Shown one piece after another: positions 8,976 to 17,353 of a DNA stretch of 44,813 bases. Position 1 is the first letter of the stretch; each line of letters begins with the position of its first letter. The notes below the pieces were generated by a model. It had not been told where the DNA came from and searched no databases. It saw only the letters and a list, made by a program, of their open reading frames with translations. The position numbers and the translations under genes were made by a program. The stretch comes from Candidatus Angelobacter sp. Gp1-AA117 (GTDB taxonomy: Bacteria > Acidobacteriota > Terriglobia > Terriglobales > Acidobacteriaceae): positions 1-44,813 of the forward strand of contig QHVI01000079.1 of NCBI GenBank assembly GCA_003223515.1. Direction: 5' to 3'.

Positions 8976-9456
8976 ATGGATCCCCTTCTCCCGAACACCG
9001 GCCGCCGCAGTTGGAATGCTTCCCTGCTGGTCTCCATGGCTGCTCATGCGATTGTGCTGGCCCTGATGCTGGTATCGCTCCGCCACGCTCCCACCTTTGT
9101 TAAAGCTTCCCTGGTTGCCCTTGGTGAAGGCGGCAAAGTCACTTTGATCTACTCGCCGTCCGCTCCAGCCGTAACCAAGCCGAAAAAGCAGACCCGGCAG
9201 GACGCGCTTACCTACATAAAAAACACGCCCCAGTTTGCGCCTCGTAACACAGGTACCCGGAGACCGAAGAAAGAGAATCAGGCGCGTCCGGTGGAAGAAG
9301 TCGCGACTTCAGTCACGGCAGGCTCCCCCTACGGCTCCATGTACGCAGACAACACCGACGGCCCGCACCCTCCGTAGCTGGCACTTCCGCCCCGCAACCA
9401 AAGACGGCTCACCCATCCCCTCCAAGCAGGATTACAAACACCACTTCCCCAGCTAG
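8976..9456 (+). pseudogene. TonB-like protein, internal deletion and frameshift
   Basis: The 5' part (8976-9377) encodes a short cytoplasmic start, one membrane helix (about residues 18-36) and a basic, Pro-rich linker, as in TonB-family energy transducers, and stops after GSMYADNTDGPHPP. The tail of a TonB C-terminal domain, WHFRPATKDG followed by PIPSKQD, is found directly after in another frame (9379-9453, stop TAG 9454-9456). In intact relatives about 60-70 residues separate these parts. The simplest reading is an internal deletion that also shifted the frame. ATG 8976 is preferred over 8940 because the family starts close to its membrane helix. Confidence 0.75.
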
Positions 9457-9468
9457 CAATGGCGCTTG

Positions 9469-9506
9469 TTTCCTTTGCGCCCCTTAGCGCCCTTTGCGGT
9501 GAAAAA
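9469..9506 (+). repeat. Short-period intergenic repeat
   Basis: Units TTTCCTTTGCGCC-CCTTAGCGCC-CTTTGCGGTGAAAAAC lie against the stop of the methyltransferase gene. A matching CATCTCTGCGTCCTCTGCGGT copy lies beyond its start at 10253-10290. Confidence 0.65.
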
Positions 9507-10235
9507 CTACGAGGATTTCATCTTCCATACGATTTGCCGCAGCATCCCCAGCACCACCTCCGCATCCACCGCCGATAGCTTGAATCTGCGCACCAGCCGC
9601 CTGATTTTCTCTTCCGTAGGAGCTGTGGTCCCGGGTTTCAGATAGCCGCTGGCGCGCAATGATTCCAGCAGCACCCCTGTGATCCTCTCCAGTTCGCCCG
9701 CGCTCGCCATCTCCAGCTTTTCCGGTTCGATTGCCTCATGTGACTCCCGCGCCAGTTCATAGAGACAGATGGCCACTGCCTGCCCTAGATTCATGGAGCT
9801 GTGCTCTTCGCGTGTAGGAATACGCAGCAGCCAATGGCAATGACTCAGGTCTTCATTGGCCAGCCCGCGCTTCTCTGAACCAAACAACAGCGCCACCGGC
9901 CCTGACGCGAGCTGCTTGCGCACCAGCTTTGCGCCTTCTTTGAGAACTCGCAACCGATGCTGCAGCTCCCTTTGCCGCGCATCAGTAGTTCCTACAACCA
10001 ACTGGCAGTCAGCAACAGCCTCGGCCACGCTCGTGAATTCCTGGGCATTGGCCAGCAACCCCGGAGCGCCCACGGCCGAGCGCGCCTCGCGAAATGCGAT
10101 GCCATAAGGATTCACCACCCGAAGCTGGGCAAACCCAAAATTGCTCATCGCTCGCGCCGCCGCCCCGATATTCAGAGGGTTGCGCGTCGCGGCCAGCACC
10201 ACGCGTAACTGATCGAATTCAGCAGGAACAGGCAA
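9507..10235 (-). CDS. trmJ: TrmJ-type RNA 2'-O-methyltransferase
   Basis: A 242-residue SPOUT-fold methyltransferase. Motif 1 is VLAATRNPLNIGAAARAMSN (about residues 12-31), motif 2 is VALLFGSEKRGL (about 113-124) and motif 3 is LRIPTREEHSSMNLGQAVA (about 136-154). These form the knotted SAM-binding site. TrmJ methylates ribose at tRNA position 32; the C-terminal helical extension (about 165-242) is also typical of the TrmJ branch. A different RNA target within the TrmH/SpoU superfamily cannot be excluded. ATG at 10235 directly precedes the conserved region. Confidence 0.86.
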   Translation of the reverse strand: MPVPAEFDQLRVVLAATRNPLNIGAAARAMSNFGFAQLRVVNPYGIAFREARSAVGAPGLLANAQEFTSVAEAVADCQLVVGTTDARQRELQHRLRVLKEGAKLVRKQLASGPVALLFGSEKRGLANEDLSHCHWLLRIPTREEHSSMNLGQAVAICLYELARESHEAIEPEKLEMASAGELERITGVLLESLRASGYLKPGTTAPTEEKIRRLVRRFKLSAVDAEVVLGMLRQIVWKMKSS

Positions 10236-10335
10236 GCGAACATTCTACTTATTTTCTCTGCCATCTCTGCGTCCTCTGCGGTGGAAAGGACGAGTGCTAC
10301 AATGCCCGACAGAACCTCAGGTGGGAGAAAATCAC

Positions 10336-11979
10336 ATGAAGCGTATCGCCTCTGTTCTGTTATTGCTCTTGTGTTGTGCATTCGTTGCAGCCCAGCATCA
10401 GCACGCTCCGGCAAAGGGCACGAATGTTGCCCTGATGCCCGGCTTGGGAGACCTCCATCATCCGGTCACTACCAGCAATCCTGAGGCGCAGAAGTTTTTC
10501 GACCAGGGGCTGCGGCTGATCTATGCCTTCAATCATCAGGAAGCCACGAGTTCGTTCCAGCGTGCAGCGGAGCTCGATCCCAGGATGGCGATGGCCTGGT
10601 GGGGCATTGCGGAATCCATTGGCCCGAACTACAACGATCCTGCTGATCCCGACCGCTTCAAGCAGGCGCATGAGGCGATTCAGAAGGCGCAGGAACTGGG
10701 GGCCAATGCCTCGCCCAGCGAACGTGCTTACATCGCTGCTCTGGCCAAACGGTTTCCCGCAGACCCCAATGCCGATCTCCAGGCAGCGGCACAGCAGTAT
10801 GTGGATGCCATGCGCGAACTGGTGAAACAGTTCCCTGACGATCTGGATGCCGCCACTCTCTTTGCCGAAGCGGGCATGAACCTGCATCCCTGGGGCCTGT
10901 GGCATGTGGATGGCTCGCCGGAAGCCGGTACGCAGGAAATTGTCGCTACTCTAGAATCCGTGATCCGCCGCGATCCCAATCACATGGGCGCGGTCCACTA
11001 TTACATCCACACGGTTGAGGCTTCACCGAATCCTGAGAAGGCATTGGCAGCAGCCAACCGGCTGGCCGCTCTGGCGCCGTCCGCCGGGCACCTGGTCCAC
11101 ATGCCCGGACACGTTTATATCCGCACTGGCGATTTTGACGCAGCCGTAAAGACCAACGAACTCGCGGCCGCAGCCGACCGCAACTACATCCAGAGGCGAG
11201 GCGGCGAGGGCATGTATCCCGCCATGTATTACAGCCATAACCTGCATTTCATCGCCTCCTGCGCCAGCATGGAAGGCGACTATCTTCGCGCCCACAAAGC
11301 TGCCGGGATGCTGGCCGCGCACGTTGGCCCTCATGTAAAGGAGATGCCGCCGCTGGAAGGCTTTATGACCATACCGGCCTCGGTGGAGCTGCGCTTTGAT
11401 AAATGGGACCAGATTCTCAAGATGCCGCAGCCTGATCCTTCCATGAAAGGCGCTACCGTGTTCTGGCATTTCACTCGTGGCATGGCGCTGGCTGGAAGCG
11501 GCCAGCCTGCCGAAGCCGGGGCTGAACTCAACTTTCTTTCTGAAGCGGAGAAGCAGACGCCGGAAGAAGTAATCTTCAATGCGCCCATCAATAACAAGCT
11601 CAAGGACATTCTGAAGATTGCCGAAAACGTGCTCGGCGCCAAGATCGCAGTGGCCCGGCATGACAACGCTGCTGCCGTTCCCCTGTTGCGCCAGGCCGTA
11701 GCTATACAGGACACCCTCAAGTACGGCGAACCGCCTGACTGGTTCTACCCCGTACGCGAGTCGCTCGGCGCCGTTCTGCTGCTCAGCGGCAATGCGTCGG
11801 AAGCCGAGAAAGTCTTCCGTGCAGACCTGGATCGCAACCCGCGTAATCCCCGTTCCCTGTTTGGCCTGCGTGAAGCTCTCAAAGCCCAGAACCGCGCCTA
11901 CGACGCCCAATTCGTGAACAAACAATTCCAGTCATCATGGAAGAGCACCGAAAAGCTGCGTGTAGAAGACCTGGCGTAG
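10336..11979 (+). CDS. Secreted TPR-repeat protein
   Basis: A 547-residue protein with a cleavable signal peptide (MKRIASVLLLLLCCAFVAAQ). Helical tetratricopeptide-type pairs follow, including NPEAQKFFDQGLRLIYAFNH, AATSSFQRAAELDPRMAMAWWG and a C-terminal set (SEAEKVFRADLDRNPRNPRSLFGL). This layout is common in acidobacterial exported proteins of unknown role; the repeats probably mediate protein contacts in the periplasm. The start ATG 10336 is preceded by GGGAGAA; an earlier in-frame ATG at 10294 would spoil the signal peptide. The gene stands alone between repeats. Confidence 0.88.
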   Translation: MKRIASVLLLLLCCAFVAAQHQHAPAKGTNVALMPGLGDLHHPVTTSNPEAQKFFDQGLRLIYAFNHQEATSSFQRAAELDPRMAMAWWGIAESIGPNYNDPADPDRFKQAHEAIQKAQELGANASPSERAYIAALAKRFPADPNADLQAAAQQYVDAMRELVKQFPDDLDAATLFAEAGMNLHPWGLWHVDGSPEAGTQEIVATLESVIRRDPNHMGAVHYYIHTVEASPNPEKALAAANRLAALAPSAGHLVHMPGHVYIRTGDFDAAVKTNELAAAADRNYIQRRGGEGMYPAMYYSHNLHFIASCASMEGDYLRAHKAAGMLAAHVGPHVKEMPPLEGFMTIPASVELRFDKWDQILKMPQPDPSMKGATVFWHFTRGMALAGSGQPAEAGAELNFLSEAEKQTPEEVIFNAPINNKLKDILKIAENVLGAKIAVARHDNAAAVPLLRQAVAIQDTLKYGEPPDWFYPVRESLGAVLLLSGNASEAEKVFRADLDRNPRNPRSLFGLREALKAQNRAYDAQFVNKQFQSSWKSTEKLRVEDLA

Positions 11980-12295
11980 CCGCAAAAGACGGGTCAATCC
12001 CATATCGGTACCTCTCTATCCCCATCTTCTGACTCCCGTAAAGTCGCGCGATTCGCGTCATTCGCGGCTTACGTCCGAGGTCTCAAACAGCTTTCCTCTG
12101 TGCCCTTTGTGAAACCTTTGTGCCCTCCCATGAATAATGTCTCTGTGGTTAGCTTTTGGTTGTGGCTCCGCCACGCTGTATTCTCTGCAAGATTTTCAAT
12201 TATGGCAATTACAGATTTTGGCATTTTTGGCAATTCATGGCGGCCCGATCTGTTCATGTACAATTTTCTCGATAAGCTCCACGTAAGGAGGGAGT
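11980..12295 (+). repeat. Intergenic region with several repeat words
   Basis: No gene is seen in these 316 bases. Repeats present: GCGCGATTCGCGTCATTCGCGGCTTACG (about 12046-12072), CCTCTGTGCCCTTTGTGAAACCTTTGTGCCC (about 12098-12127), the tail TTGTGGCTCCGCCACGCTGT (12159-12178), and an AT-rich array TGGCAATT-ACAGATTT-TGGCATTT-TTGGCAATT (12201-12235). The cupin promoter must lie at the right end. Confidence 0.7.
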
Positions 12296-12799
12296 ATGCG
12301 TAAATCGATTGCAGTTTTATTCCTGCTGGCCGGATTGGTATTGGCCCAGACAGATACCAAGACCGGCAAGAAATCCACAGCAACCAGGAAAGGCAGCGCC
12401 ACAGATGCCATTGTAGTTACCCCGGACACGATTCAGTGGGCAGCGGCTCCGCCCACGGTCCCGGCAGGCGCAAAGATGGCTGTTCTCTCCGGCAATCCCA
12501 ATGGCACTGGCCAATTCGCCGTGCGCCTGAAGCTGCCGGACGGCTATCGCATCATGCCTCACTGGCACCCGACCACGGAAAATGTGACGGTGCTCTCCGG
12601 CGAGTTCCGTGTAGGCATGGGCAATAAGTTTGATGAGAGCAAGCTCCAGGCTCTGCCCGCTGGTTCTTACGCCAGCGTTCCCGCGCATCATAACCATTAC
12701 GCCATGGCTAAGGGCGAAACCGAACTGCAGATCACCGCCATGGGCCCCTTCAAAGTCAATTACGTCAACCCTGCCGACGATCCTTCCAGGAAGAAATAG
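12296..12799 (+). CDS. Secreted cupin-domain protein
   Basis: A 167-residue exported protein: signal peptide (residues 1-18, ending LVLA-Q), a short Lys/Thr-rich linker, then one cupin domain. Cupin motif 1 is seen as MPHWHPTTENVTVLSGEF, where the two His and the Glu are the usual metal ligands; motif 2 is VPAHHNHYAMAKG. A metal-binding sensor or small-molecule enzyme in the periplasm is likely; the substrate is unknown. AAGGAGGGAG lies just before the ATG, a very strong ribosome binding site. Confidence 0.9.
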   Translation: MRKSIAVLFLLAGLVLAQTDTKTGKKSTATRKGSATDAIVVTPDTIQWAAAPPTVPAGAKMAVLSGNPNGTGQFAVRLKLPDGYRIMPHWHPTTENVTVLSGEFRVGMGNKFDESKLQALPAGSYASVPAHHNHYAMAKGETELQITAMGPFKVNYVNPADDPSRKK

Positions 12800-12957
12800 G
12801 AAACAGGAAAAGTTTGGTAATCAGGGTGCGCTCCGGCGCACCCATTTGCTTTATTGCATGCCATAGCGGTTACTTAAGTTGCTATTCGGCAACGCCGAAA
12901 ATTGCGATACTATCCCCCAGAATCATCGTGACATTCCAGGTAATCAGAGAGGGTTGA

Positions 12958-13476
12958 ATGACCAGAATAATCCGTACGATCGCTTTCGCTGTTCTTCTAC
13001 TGCTGCTGCTTGGCTGCGGCAAATCTTCCAAGCTTCAAGCACTCCTGCCCCAATCGCCGGATGGATGGAAAACCGACGGAGGCGCTTCCAACACAGACAC
13101 CTCAGGCGTGGCCCATGCATCGCGCAGATCATATGCCCCCACCAGCGATGCGGCGGGAAAAGGCGCTGGCAAAGTGACTGTCCAGATATTACTGGCGGAA
13201 AAGAACGCAGAACACGGCAATGTGCAGAAAATGGCGGTGATCTCTTCGGCGGAGATGAAGGAGCGGGAGGAACTCAACGGCAGTCCCGCATGGGAAAGCT
13301 TTCCCTTTCCTGATTCTGACCACCACGATCTGGTCATCATCCCCAAGCCGGGCACATACATTGAGATTGTCGCCTATAAAGGCAGCGGCCCCTGGGAAAA
13401 CGCCGAAAATCGCAAAGCCGTAGTGCGCGATTTCCTGAACAAAATCGACCTGAAGAAGGTCGGAGCCGTGGAATAG
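12958..13476 (+). CDS. Putative lipoprotein, function unknown
   Basis: A 172-residue protein whose N-terminus (MTRIIRTIAFAVLLLLLLGC) ends in the lipobox LLGC, so it should be lipid-anchored at Cys20. The mature part is alpha/beta in character with no motif recognised. It follows the cupin gene in the same direction after about 160 bases and may share its transcript. GAGAGG lies before the ATG. Confidence 0.8.
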   Translation: MTRIIRTIAFAVLLLLLLGCGKSSKLQALLPQSPDGWKTDGGASNTDTSGVAHASRRSYAPTSDAAGKGAGKVTVQILLAEKNAEHGNVQKMAVISSAEMKEREELNGSPAWESFPFPDSDHHDLVIIPKPGTYIEIVAYKGSGPWENAENRKAVVRDFLNKIDLKKVGAVE

Positions 13477-13543
13477 CGGCAAAACTTCGAGATTTATCCT
13501 GGAGAACACAGCGCAGCAAGGCCGCAATCAAAACGAAAACCTT

Positions 13544-13576
13544 TATGGAGCGCAGCCGCCCTCGGCTGCGGGAGAT
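13544..13576. repeat. REP-like hairpin, copy 1
   Basis: CGCAGCCG-CCCT-CGGCTGCG forms an eight-base-pair stem (13551-13570) flanked by TATGGA on the left and GGAGATAA on the right. The same core and flanks recur at 21664-21695 and, inverted, at 32575-32605. Here it lies between the convergent lipoprotein and terminase genes. A degenerate copy of the TTGTGGC tail lies just left of it at about 13504-13535 on the minus strand. Confidence 0.7.
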
Positions 13577-13629
13577 AATCTTTCGTGAGTCGAGAATCGA
13601 AACTGAATGATTGAATCCCGAATTCATTT

Positions 13630-14337
13630 TCAGGTGGCGGTGGTGACGAAGTCGGCGAACCAACCAGGGCCAGCGGAGCTGACCACGATGATTTTCTTGC
13701 ACACAGGCACGGCGTTGTCATAGGCATCTCCGGCCTCCGGCATGAATGCGGCTTCGTCCTGAAACAATCCCCAGGGGTGATAAGAGCGAATCTGGTCGCC
13801 ACCGCCAGGAATCCCGATAATGCGGCTGCCGTGGGCGAACTCCAGCGATCCTTGCGCCTGGATCCTGGACTTGAGAGGGAAAGCCCTACGAAGCACCTCA
13901 TCCTGCTGGTGGTAGAGAGTTTTGGCATACTCCACGAGTTCAAATGCCTTCTCTTCCTTCTGTGACTGGAAGAGTACCTCGATTCCGGGATTGGTCATGG
14001 CGGCGTGAGTGAAGAGTCCTACACCAAGCCAGGAGACCATCATGTCCCTGGATTTCTCGATGAATAATACCGGCGCCTGCTGGAACATATCGATGATAGG
14101 ACGGAGATAAGGCTTATCGGGGAAGGGGCGATAAGGCGACTGCGCGCCGGCTTCACGCCAATGACTGTCTTTGGTTTTGGTGTGCATCTGAAGCCAAATC
14201 AGAGGATCACTGAGCATCTGGCGGATGCGCACAACATCATCAGAGGCGGCCTGTATCTGCTGATAGCGCTGACGGAGCGCGAGGCGGTCATCTACGGAAG
14301 CGGGATTATGAGGGCTCCACTTGCTTTTCGGTTTCAT
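13630..14337 (-). CDS. Truncated phage-type terminase large subunit (ATPase part)
   Basis: A 235-residue protein matching only the ATPase half of terminase large subunits. The Walker A-like region is LFIEKSRDMMVSW and the Walker B acidic pair is in LFQDEAAFM, followed by the coupling motif IIVVSSAGPG. Large terminases are about 450-600 residues with a C-terminal RNase H-like nuclease; here the frame ends just after the ATPase core, so the DNA-cutting domain is missing. The start ATG 14337 lies inside the small subunit gene (32-base overlap), a normal arrangement for this pair. No portal, capsid or tail genes are present, so this is a remnant or a repurposed ATPase. Confidence 0.8.
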   Translation of the reverse strand: MKPKSKWSPHNPASVDDRLALRQRYQQIQAASDDVVRIRQMLSDPLIWLQMHTKTKDSHWREAGAQSPYRPFPDKPYLRPIIDMFQQAPVLFIEKSRDMMVSWLGVGLFTHAAMTNPGIEVLFQSQKEEKAFELVEYAKTLYHQQDEVLRRAFPLKSRIQAQGSLEFAHGSRIIGIPGGGDQIRSYHPWGLFQDEAAFMPEAGDAYDNAVPVCKKIIVVSSAGPGWFADFVTTAT

Positions 14338-14788
14338 GCTGCGACTCCGGGAAATGGCCATGGGCAACGAAGTAATTGACTTCTTCTTCAGTACGGCCTT
14401 CAAGCTCACGGTCCAGATCAGCGGTACGGTTAATGCGAACATCAAAAATTTGAGCAAGAATTTCCGTGGCCTTGATCTGGCCGCTGATGGTGTTGCTGGT
14501 GTCTTTGGGCTTCATCTGGGCGAGTTCCCAGAGGTGGTTGATGAGATCGGCGCGGCAGACGGTAATTTCTTTAGCGAGAAGCTTTCCTGATTCTTTAATC
14601 ATAGTGTCCTGTTTGATTCTGAGTTGATTCCTGAACTTCTGGTTTTTCATGAGTTTGTATGCAGTCCTCTTGGGATTGCTGTAGCCAGCCCGGGCGACAG
14701 CAGAGATGATGTTGCCGGACCACAAAAGGACGGAGCATAACTGTTTTTGTGTGAGGAGATTTTGATCTTTGAGATTTCTTCTGTTCAT
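14306..14788 (-). CDS. Phage-type terminase small subunit
   Basis: A 160-residue protein. Its N-terminal helical DNA-binding region has IISAVARAGYSNPKRTAYKL followed by MKNQKF, as in terminase small subunits (Terminase_2 type: a repeated helix-turn-helix that recognises packaging sites). The centre (about 85-125) is a helical oligomerisation region. It precedes and overlaps the large subunit gene. The ATG at 14788 follows a poor ribosome binding site. Base composition is slightly more AT-rich than the surrounding genes. Confidence 0.78.
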   Translation of the reverse strand: MNRRNLKDQNLLTQKQLCSVLLWSGNIISAVARAGYSNPKRTAYKLMKNQKFRNQLRIKQDTMIKESGKLLAKEITVCRADLINHLWELAQMKPKDTSNTISGQIKATEILAQIFDVRINRTADLDRELEGRTEEEVNYFVAHGHFPESQHETEKQVEPS

Positions 14789-15120
14789 ATGCGGGAGTAT
14801 CCAGGGAGGTTTTTGGTCACCAAACCCCCGGGGGGTGGAGATTGTGATTGGCAGTTTTTAATTTGTCGTTTTTGAGAGACACGTGGCTCAAGCGTTGAAA
14901 AAGGCCACGAGAGTTAACGTCCTCGCGGAGGACGCGAATTTACGGTGCCACTATAGAACAGCTACTAGAGAATAGTCAAGAGAAAATTGCACCCCAAATT
15001 CCGGAGCAATTAGCAACTGGCAAATAGCAATTAGCAAGAACTAACCGGTGATCCAAAAGACCTTACCGCTGATGACGCTGATTTAACTGATTGACGCTGA
15101 TCGCATGCGTTGAGGTTATA
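14789..15120. other. Intergenic: dyads and repeat words upstream of terminase
   Basis: This 332-base stretch has no gene. It holds a dyad TTGGTCACCAA (about 14814-14824), a hairpin CGTCCTC-GCG-GAGGACG (14918-14934) and two repeat arrays: GCAATTAGCAACTGGCAAATAGCAATTAGC (about 15006-15036) and CCGCTGATGACGCTGATT... (about 15066-15100). The dyads lie where the terminase promoter or operator would be expected. Confidence 0.5.
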
Positions 15121-16074
15121 TCACCCTCGCAAAGTCAAGGACGGATGCCGCTTCCGCAGTACCGCAATCATGTGCTCTTTGGTGATGTGCGTATAGCGCT
15201 GTGTGGTGGCTATCGATGCGTGTCCCAGGAACTCCTGAACAATCCGGATATCCACACCATTGCGCAGCAGCAGCGTGGCCACGGTATGGCGCAGCATGTG
15301 CGGGGTCACGTGCCGCTCAATTCCGGCTAGTTCCCGCAATTGGGCAATTACATTGGCGATCCCCTGCGTGGAAAGCCGGCTGCCGGAGGCGTTCAGAAAT
15401 AGGGCTGTGCTGGTTGTGACGATTTTTGTTCTCGCCTGCAGATGCTCCCGCTGGATCTGCAACGTGGCGTCGTCCACGGCAAATGCCAGCCGGTCTCTTC
15501 CGCCCTTGCCCTGTACCCGGAACATGGCTTCCTGCAGGAGAAAGTCGCTGGTATCCAGCGTCGATACCTCGCCCACGCGCATGCCCGTAGCAAAGAGCAG
15601 GTCAACCAGGGCCATATTCCGCAAGGCGCGGTAGTACGCTCCGCCGGCGTCTTCATTTTGAGTTTTGGATTTCTCTTTTCGGGCTGCTGCATGATTCCGG
15701 CGGGCCTGCGTCAGCAGCGAACGCATTTCCTTGGCTGTCAGCGTGCGCGGGAGTTGTTCGATGCGTCCGATGCTCAGCTTCACCCGCCAGAAAGGCGATT
15801 CCGGCAAGACTCCCTTGCGCACCCAATACGAACAGAACACCCGCAGGGCAACCATCTTCCGCCGGATCGAAGCCGGGGAATACTCGTCCTTCTGCAGATG
15901 CGCCGCCCAGTTCTCGATCAGGGATCCACTTACGGCCTTGAGTTCCGCCTTTTTCCCTGCAAATTGCTGAAACTGCGCCAGATCAGATTGATAAGCGACC
16001 CTGGTCTTCTGCCGCCTTTCGTGGGTAGAGAAATACCCCTTCAGGAACGCAACACGCGCTTCTTTCAATTCCAT
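15121..16074 (-). CDS. Tyrosine recombinase (XerC/D or integrase type)
   Basis: A 317-residue site-specific recombinase. An N-terminal SAM-like core-binding domain (about residues 10-95) is followed by the catalytic domain. All catalytic residues are visible: Arg166 (TGMRVGE), Lys190 (GKGGRDRL), His259 and Arg262 (HMLRHT), His285 (LGHAS) and the nucleophile Tyr294 (RYTH). Length fits the XerC/D class and many simple integrases. ATG 16074, with GGAG ten bases upstream, is preferred over TTG 16098. It reads away from the inverted-repeat segment that begins 85 bases upstream of its start, and toward the terminase remnant. It may be the chromosomal Xer protein or, as proposed here, act on the neighbouring repeats. 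Confidence 0.92.
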   Translation of the reverse strand: MELKEARVAFLKGYFSTHERRQKTRVAYQSDLAQFQQFAGKKAELKAVSGSLIENWAAHLQKDEYSPASIRRKMVALRVFCSYWVRKGVLPESPFWRVKLSIGRIEQLPRTLTAKEMRSLLTQARRNHAAARKEKSKTQNEDAGGAYYRALRNMALVDLLFATGMRVGEVSTLDTSDFLLQEAMFRVQGKGGRDRLAFAVDDATLQIQREHLQARTKIVTTSTALFLNASGSRLSTQGIANVIAQLRELAGIERHVTPHMLRHTVATLLLRNGVDIRIVQEFLGHASIATTQRYTHITKEHMIAVLRKRHPSLTLRG

Positions 16075-16158
16075 GCTCAGCTTGCTCCGCAGCAACAAGA
16101 ACCCAGGCCGGCTTAGAGGGCTCTTATACAGTAAGAGGCCTCAAGACGCAAAATCTTA

Positions 16159-16181
16159 TTTGGATAACTGAGAATTATCCG
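16159..16181 (+). repeat. Left 23-base inverted repeat (IR-L)
   Basis: It begins TTTGGATAACTG and ends AATTATCCG; its exact reverse complement is at 18343-18365. Inside it, GGATAA and TTATCC (16162-16167 and 16175-16180) form a dyad around the asymmetric seven-base spacer CTGAGAA. The match stops at once on both sides. Confidence 0.93.
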
Positions 16182-16198
16182 CCCCGCAGGTGTTTTTC

Positions 16199-17353
16199 GT
16201 GAAGGATACGAAACGTCTGACAGATATCATCGTGATCGGAGGGGGGCCAGCAGGCCTATTATTGTCTTCGAAGGCTGGCCGTCAATTGACAGTTCGTGTA
16301 GTTGAAAAGAATCGTCTTGGCCAAACATCCAAATTTTGGCTCACAGCTGAACGTAGATTGGTTCAACACGACCTCGCAGCAGCTGCTCAATATCGCACAA
16401 AACGCGCGACTTTGGGCACCTTTCAAGGCAGTTTTGCATTTGCCGAAGGACAATTTACTGTTATCAATGACACTGTGCTTCTGCGCCTTCTGTTAGAGCG
16501 TTGTAAAAATAGCGGTGTTCATCTTCTTGAGAATACAAAAGTACTTAGTATTAGCAAACAGAAGGAGAATTTAGCAGTTCAGACAACTGATGGAGAATAT
16601 TATGCCCGGCTGATTCTTGATGCATCTGGTGGCAATTCTCCATTCGCCAGTACTTTTCGTCTTCATCGGCTTGAGGGCTTTTACTCCATTTTTGGCGGTC
16701 ATCTTGAAAATTTGAATTTAAAGAGCGATGACATCATAGGCGCACATGTCATCCACTTCGGACATCCCGCACCTATTTTTGAGATTATTCCAACGAGTTC
16801 AACCTCTGCATTCTGTTGTGTCTTTATCATCGCAAAAGAAGCTGTTGATCCTCAAAGACTTGCAAAATCATTCGAAGAGCATATATTTCACAATCCTTTT
16901 TTTACTGTGAATCAGCAATTTACTCACAATCAGGACCTTAAGATGGGATTAATTCCAATAGGCCGCATAAAAAGGAGAGGAATGCCGGGCGTATTGCCTG
17001 TTGGTGAAGCAGGAATGCTTCAATCCCCTCTTCTTGGTGCTGCTTTGAATGAGGTTCTTGAGCAAGCAGACAGAATAATCAACTGCATAATGTATGGCTT
17101 CAGGAATCAAAGCTCTGGTATTATCCATCCGCACTTGGGTCTCCCACTTACCAAAACACTCAATGATAGGCTCCAACTAGCATTGGTTAAGCCGCTCTTG
17201 GACGGTACGCTTTCATCATTTGAACGATTAGTGGAATTTCTGAAGGCTGTGGGGCCGTCGCGGGTTTATCGCTTATTTGGCACAGAACTTGAATTAAGAG
17301 ATATGCCAACTATTGCTTGGGCACTAGCTCATTATTTGCTACATTCGCAGTAA
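16199..17353 (+). CDS. FAD-dependent oxidoreductase, lycopene-cyclase-like
   Basis: A flavoprotein of about 384 residues. The N-terminal Rossmann dinucleotide motif is DIIVIGGGPAGLLL (GxGxxG at residues 14-19). LILDASGGNS lies in the middle, and VGEAGMLQSPLLGAALNEVL sits where the second FAD-contact motif of the PHBH/lycopene-cyclase fold belongs. It may act on a hydrophobic substrate such as a quinone, isoprenoid or lipid; the actual substrate is not known. GTG 16199 is preceded by GCAGG at eight bases; GTG 16190 is the other choice. Codon use is AT-rich, unlike the core genes nearby, indicating transfer. It begins 17 bases after IR-L. Confidence 0.75.
   Translation: MKDTKRLTDIIVIGGGPAGLLLSSKAGRQLTVRVVEKNRLGQTSKFWLTAERRLVQHDLAAAAQYRTKRATLGTFQGSFAFAEGQFTVINDTVLLRLLLERCKNSGVHLLENTKVLSISKQKENLAVQTTDGEYYARLILDASGGNSPFASTFRLHRLEGFYSIFGGHLENLNLKSDDIIGAHVIHFGHPAPIFEIIPTSSTSAFCCVFIIAKEAVDPQRLAKSFEEHIFHNPFFTVNQQFTHNQDLKMGLIPIGRIKRRGMPGVLPVGEAGMLQSPLLGAALNEVLEQADRIINCIMYGFRNQSSGIIHPHLGLPLTKTLNDRLQLALVKPLLDGTLSSFERLVEFLKAVGPSRVYRLFGTELELRDMPTIAWALAHYLLHSQ

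Noticed and set aside
11023-11925. 300-codon minus-strand frame inside the TPR gene
   Set aside because: Fully antisense to a gene with a signal peptide and TPR motifs; no independent signals.
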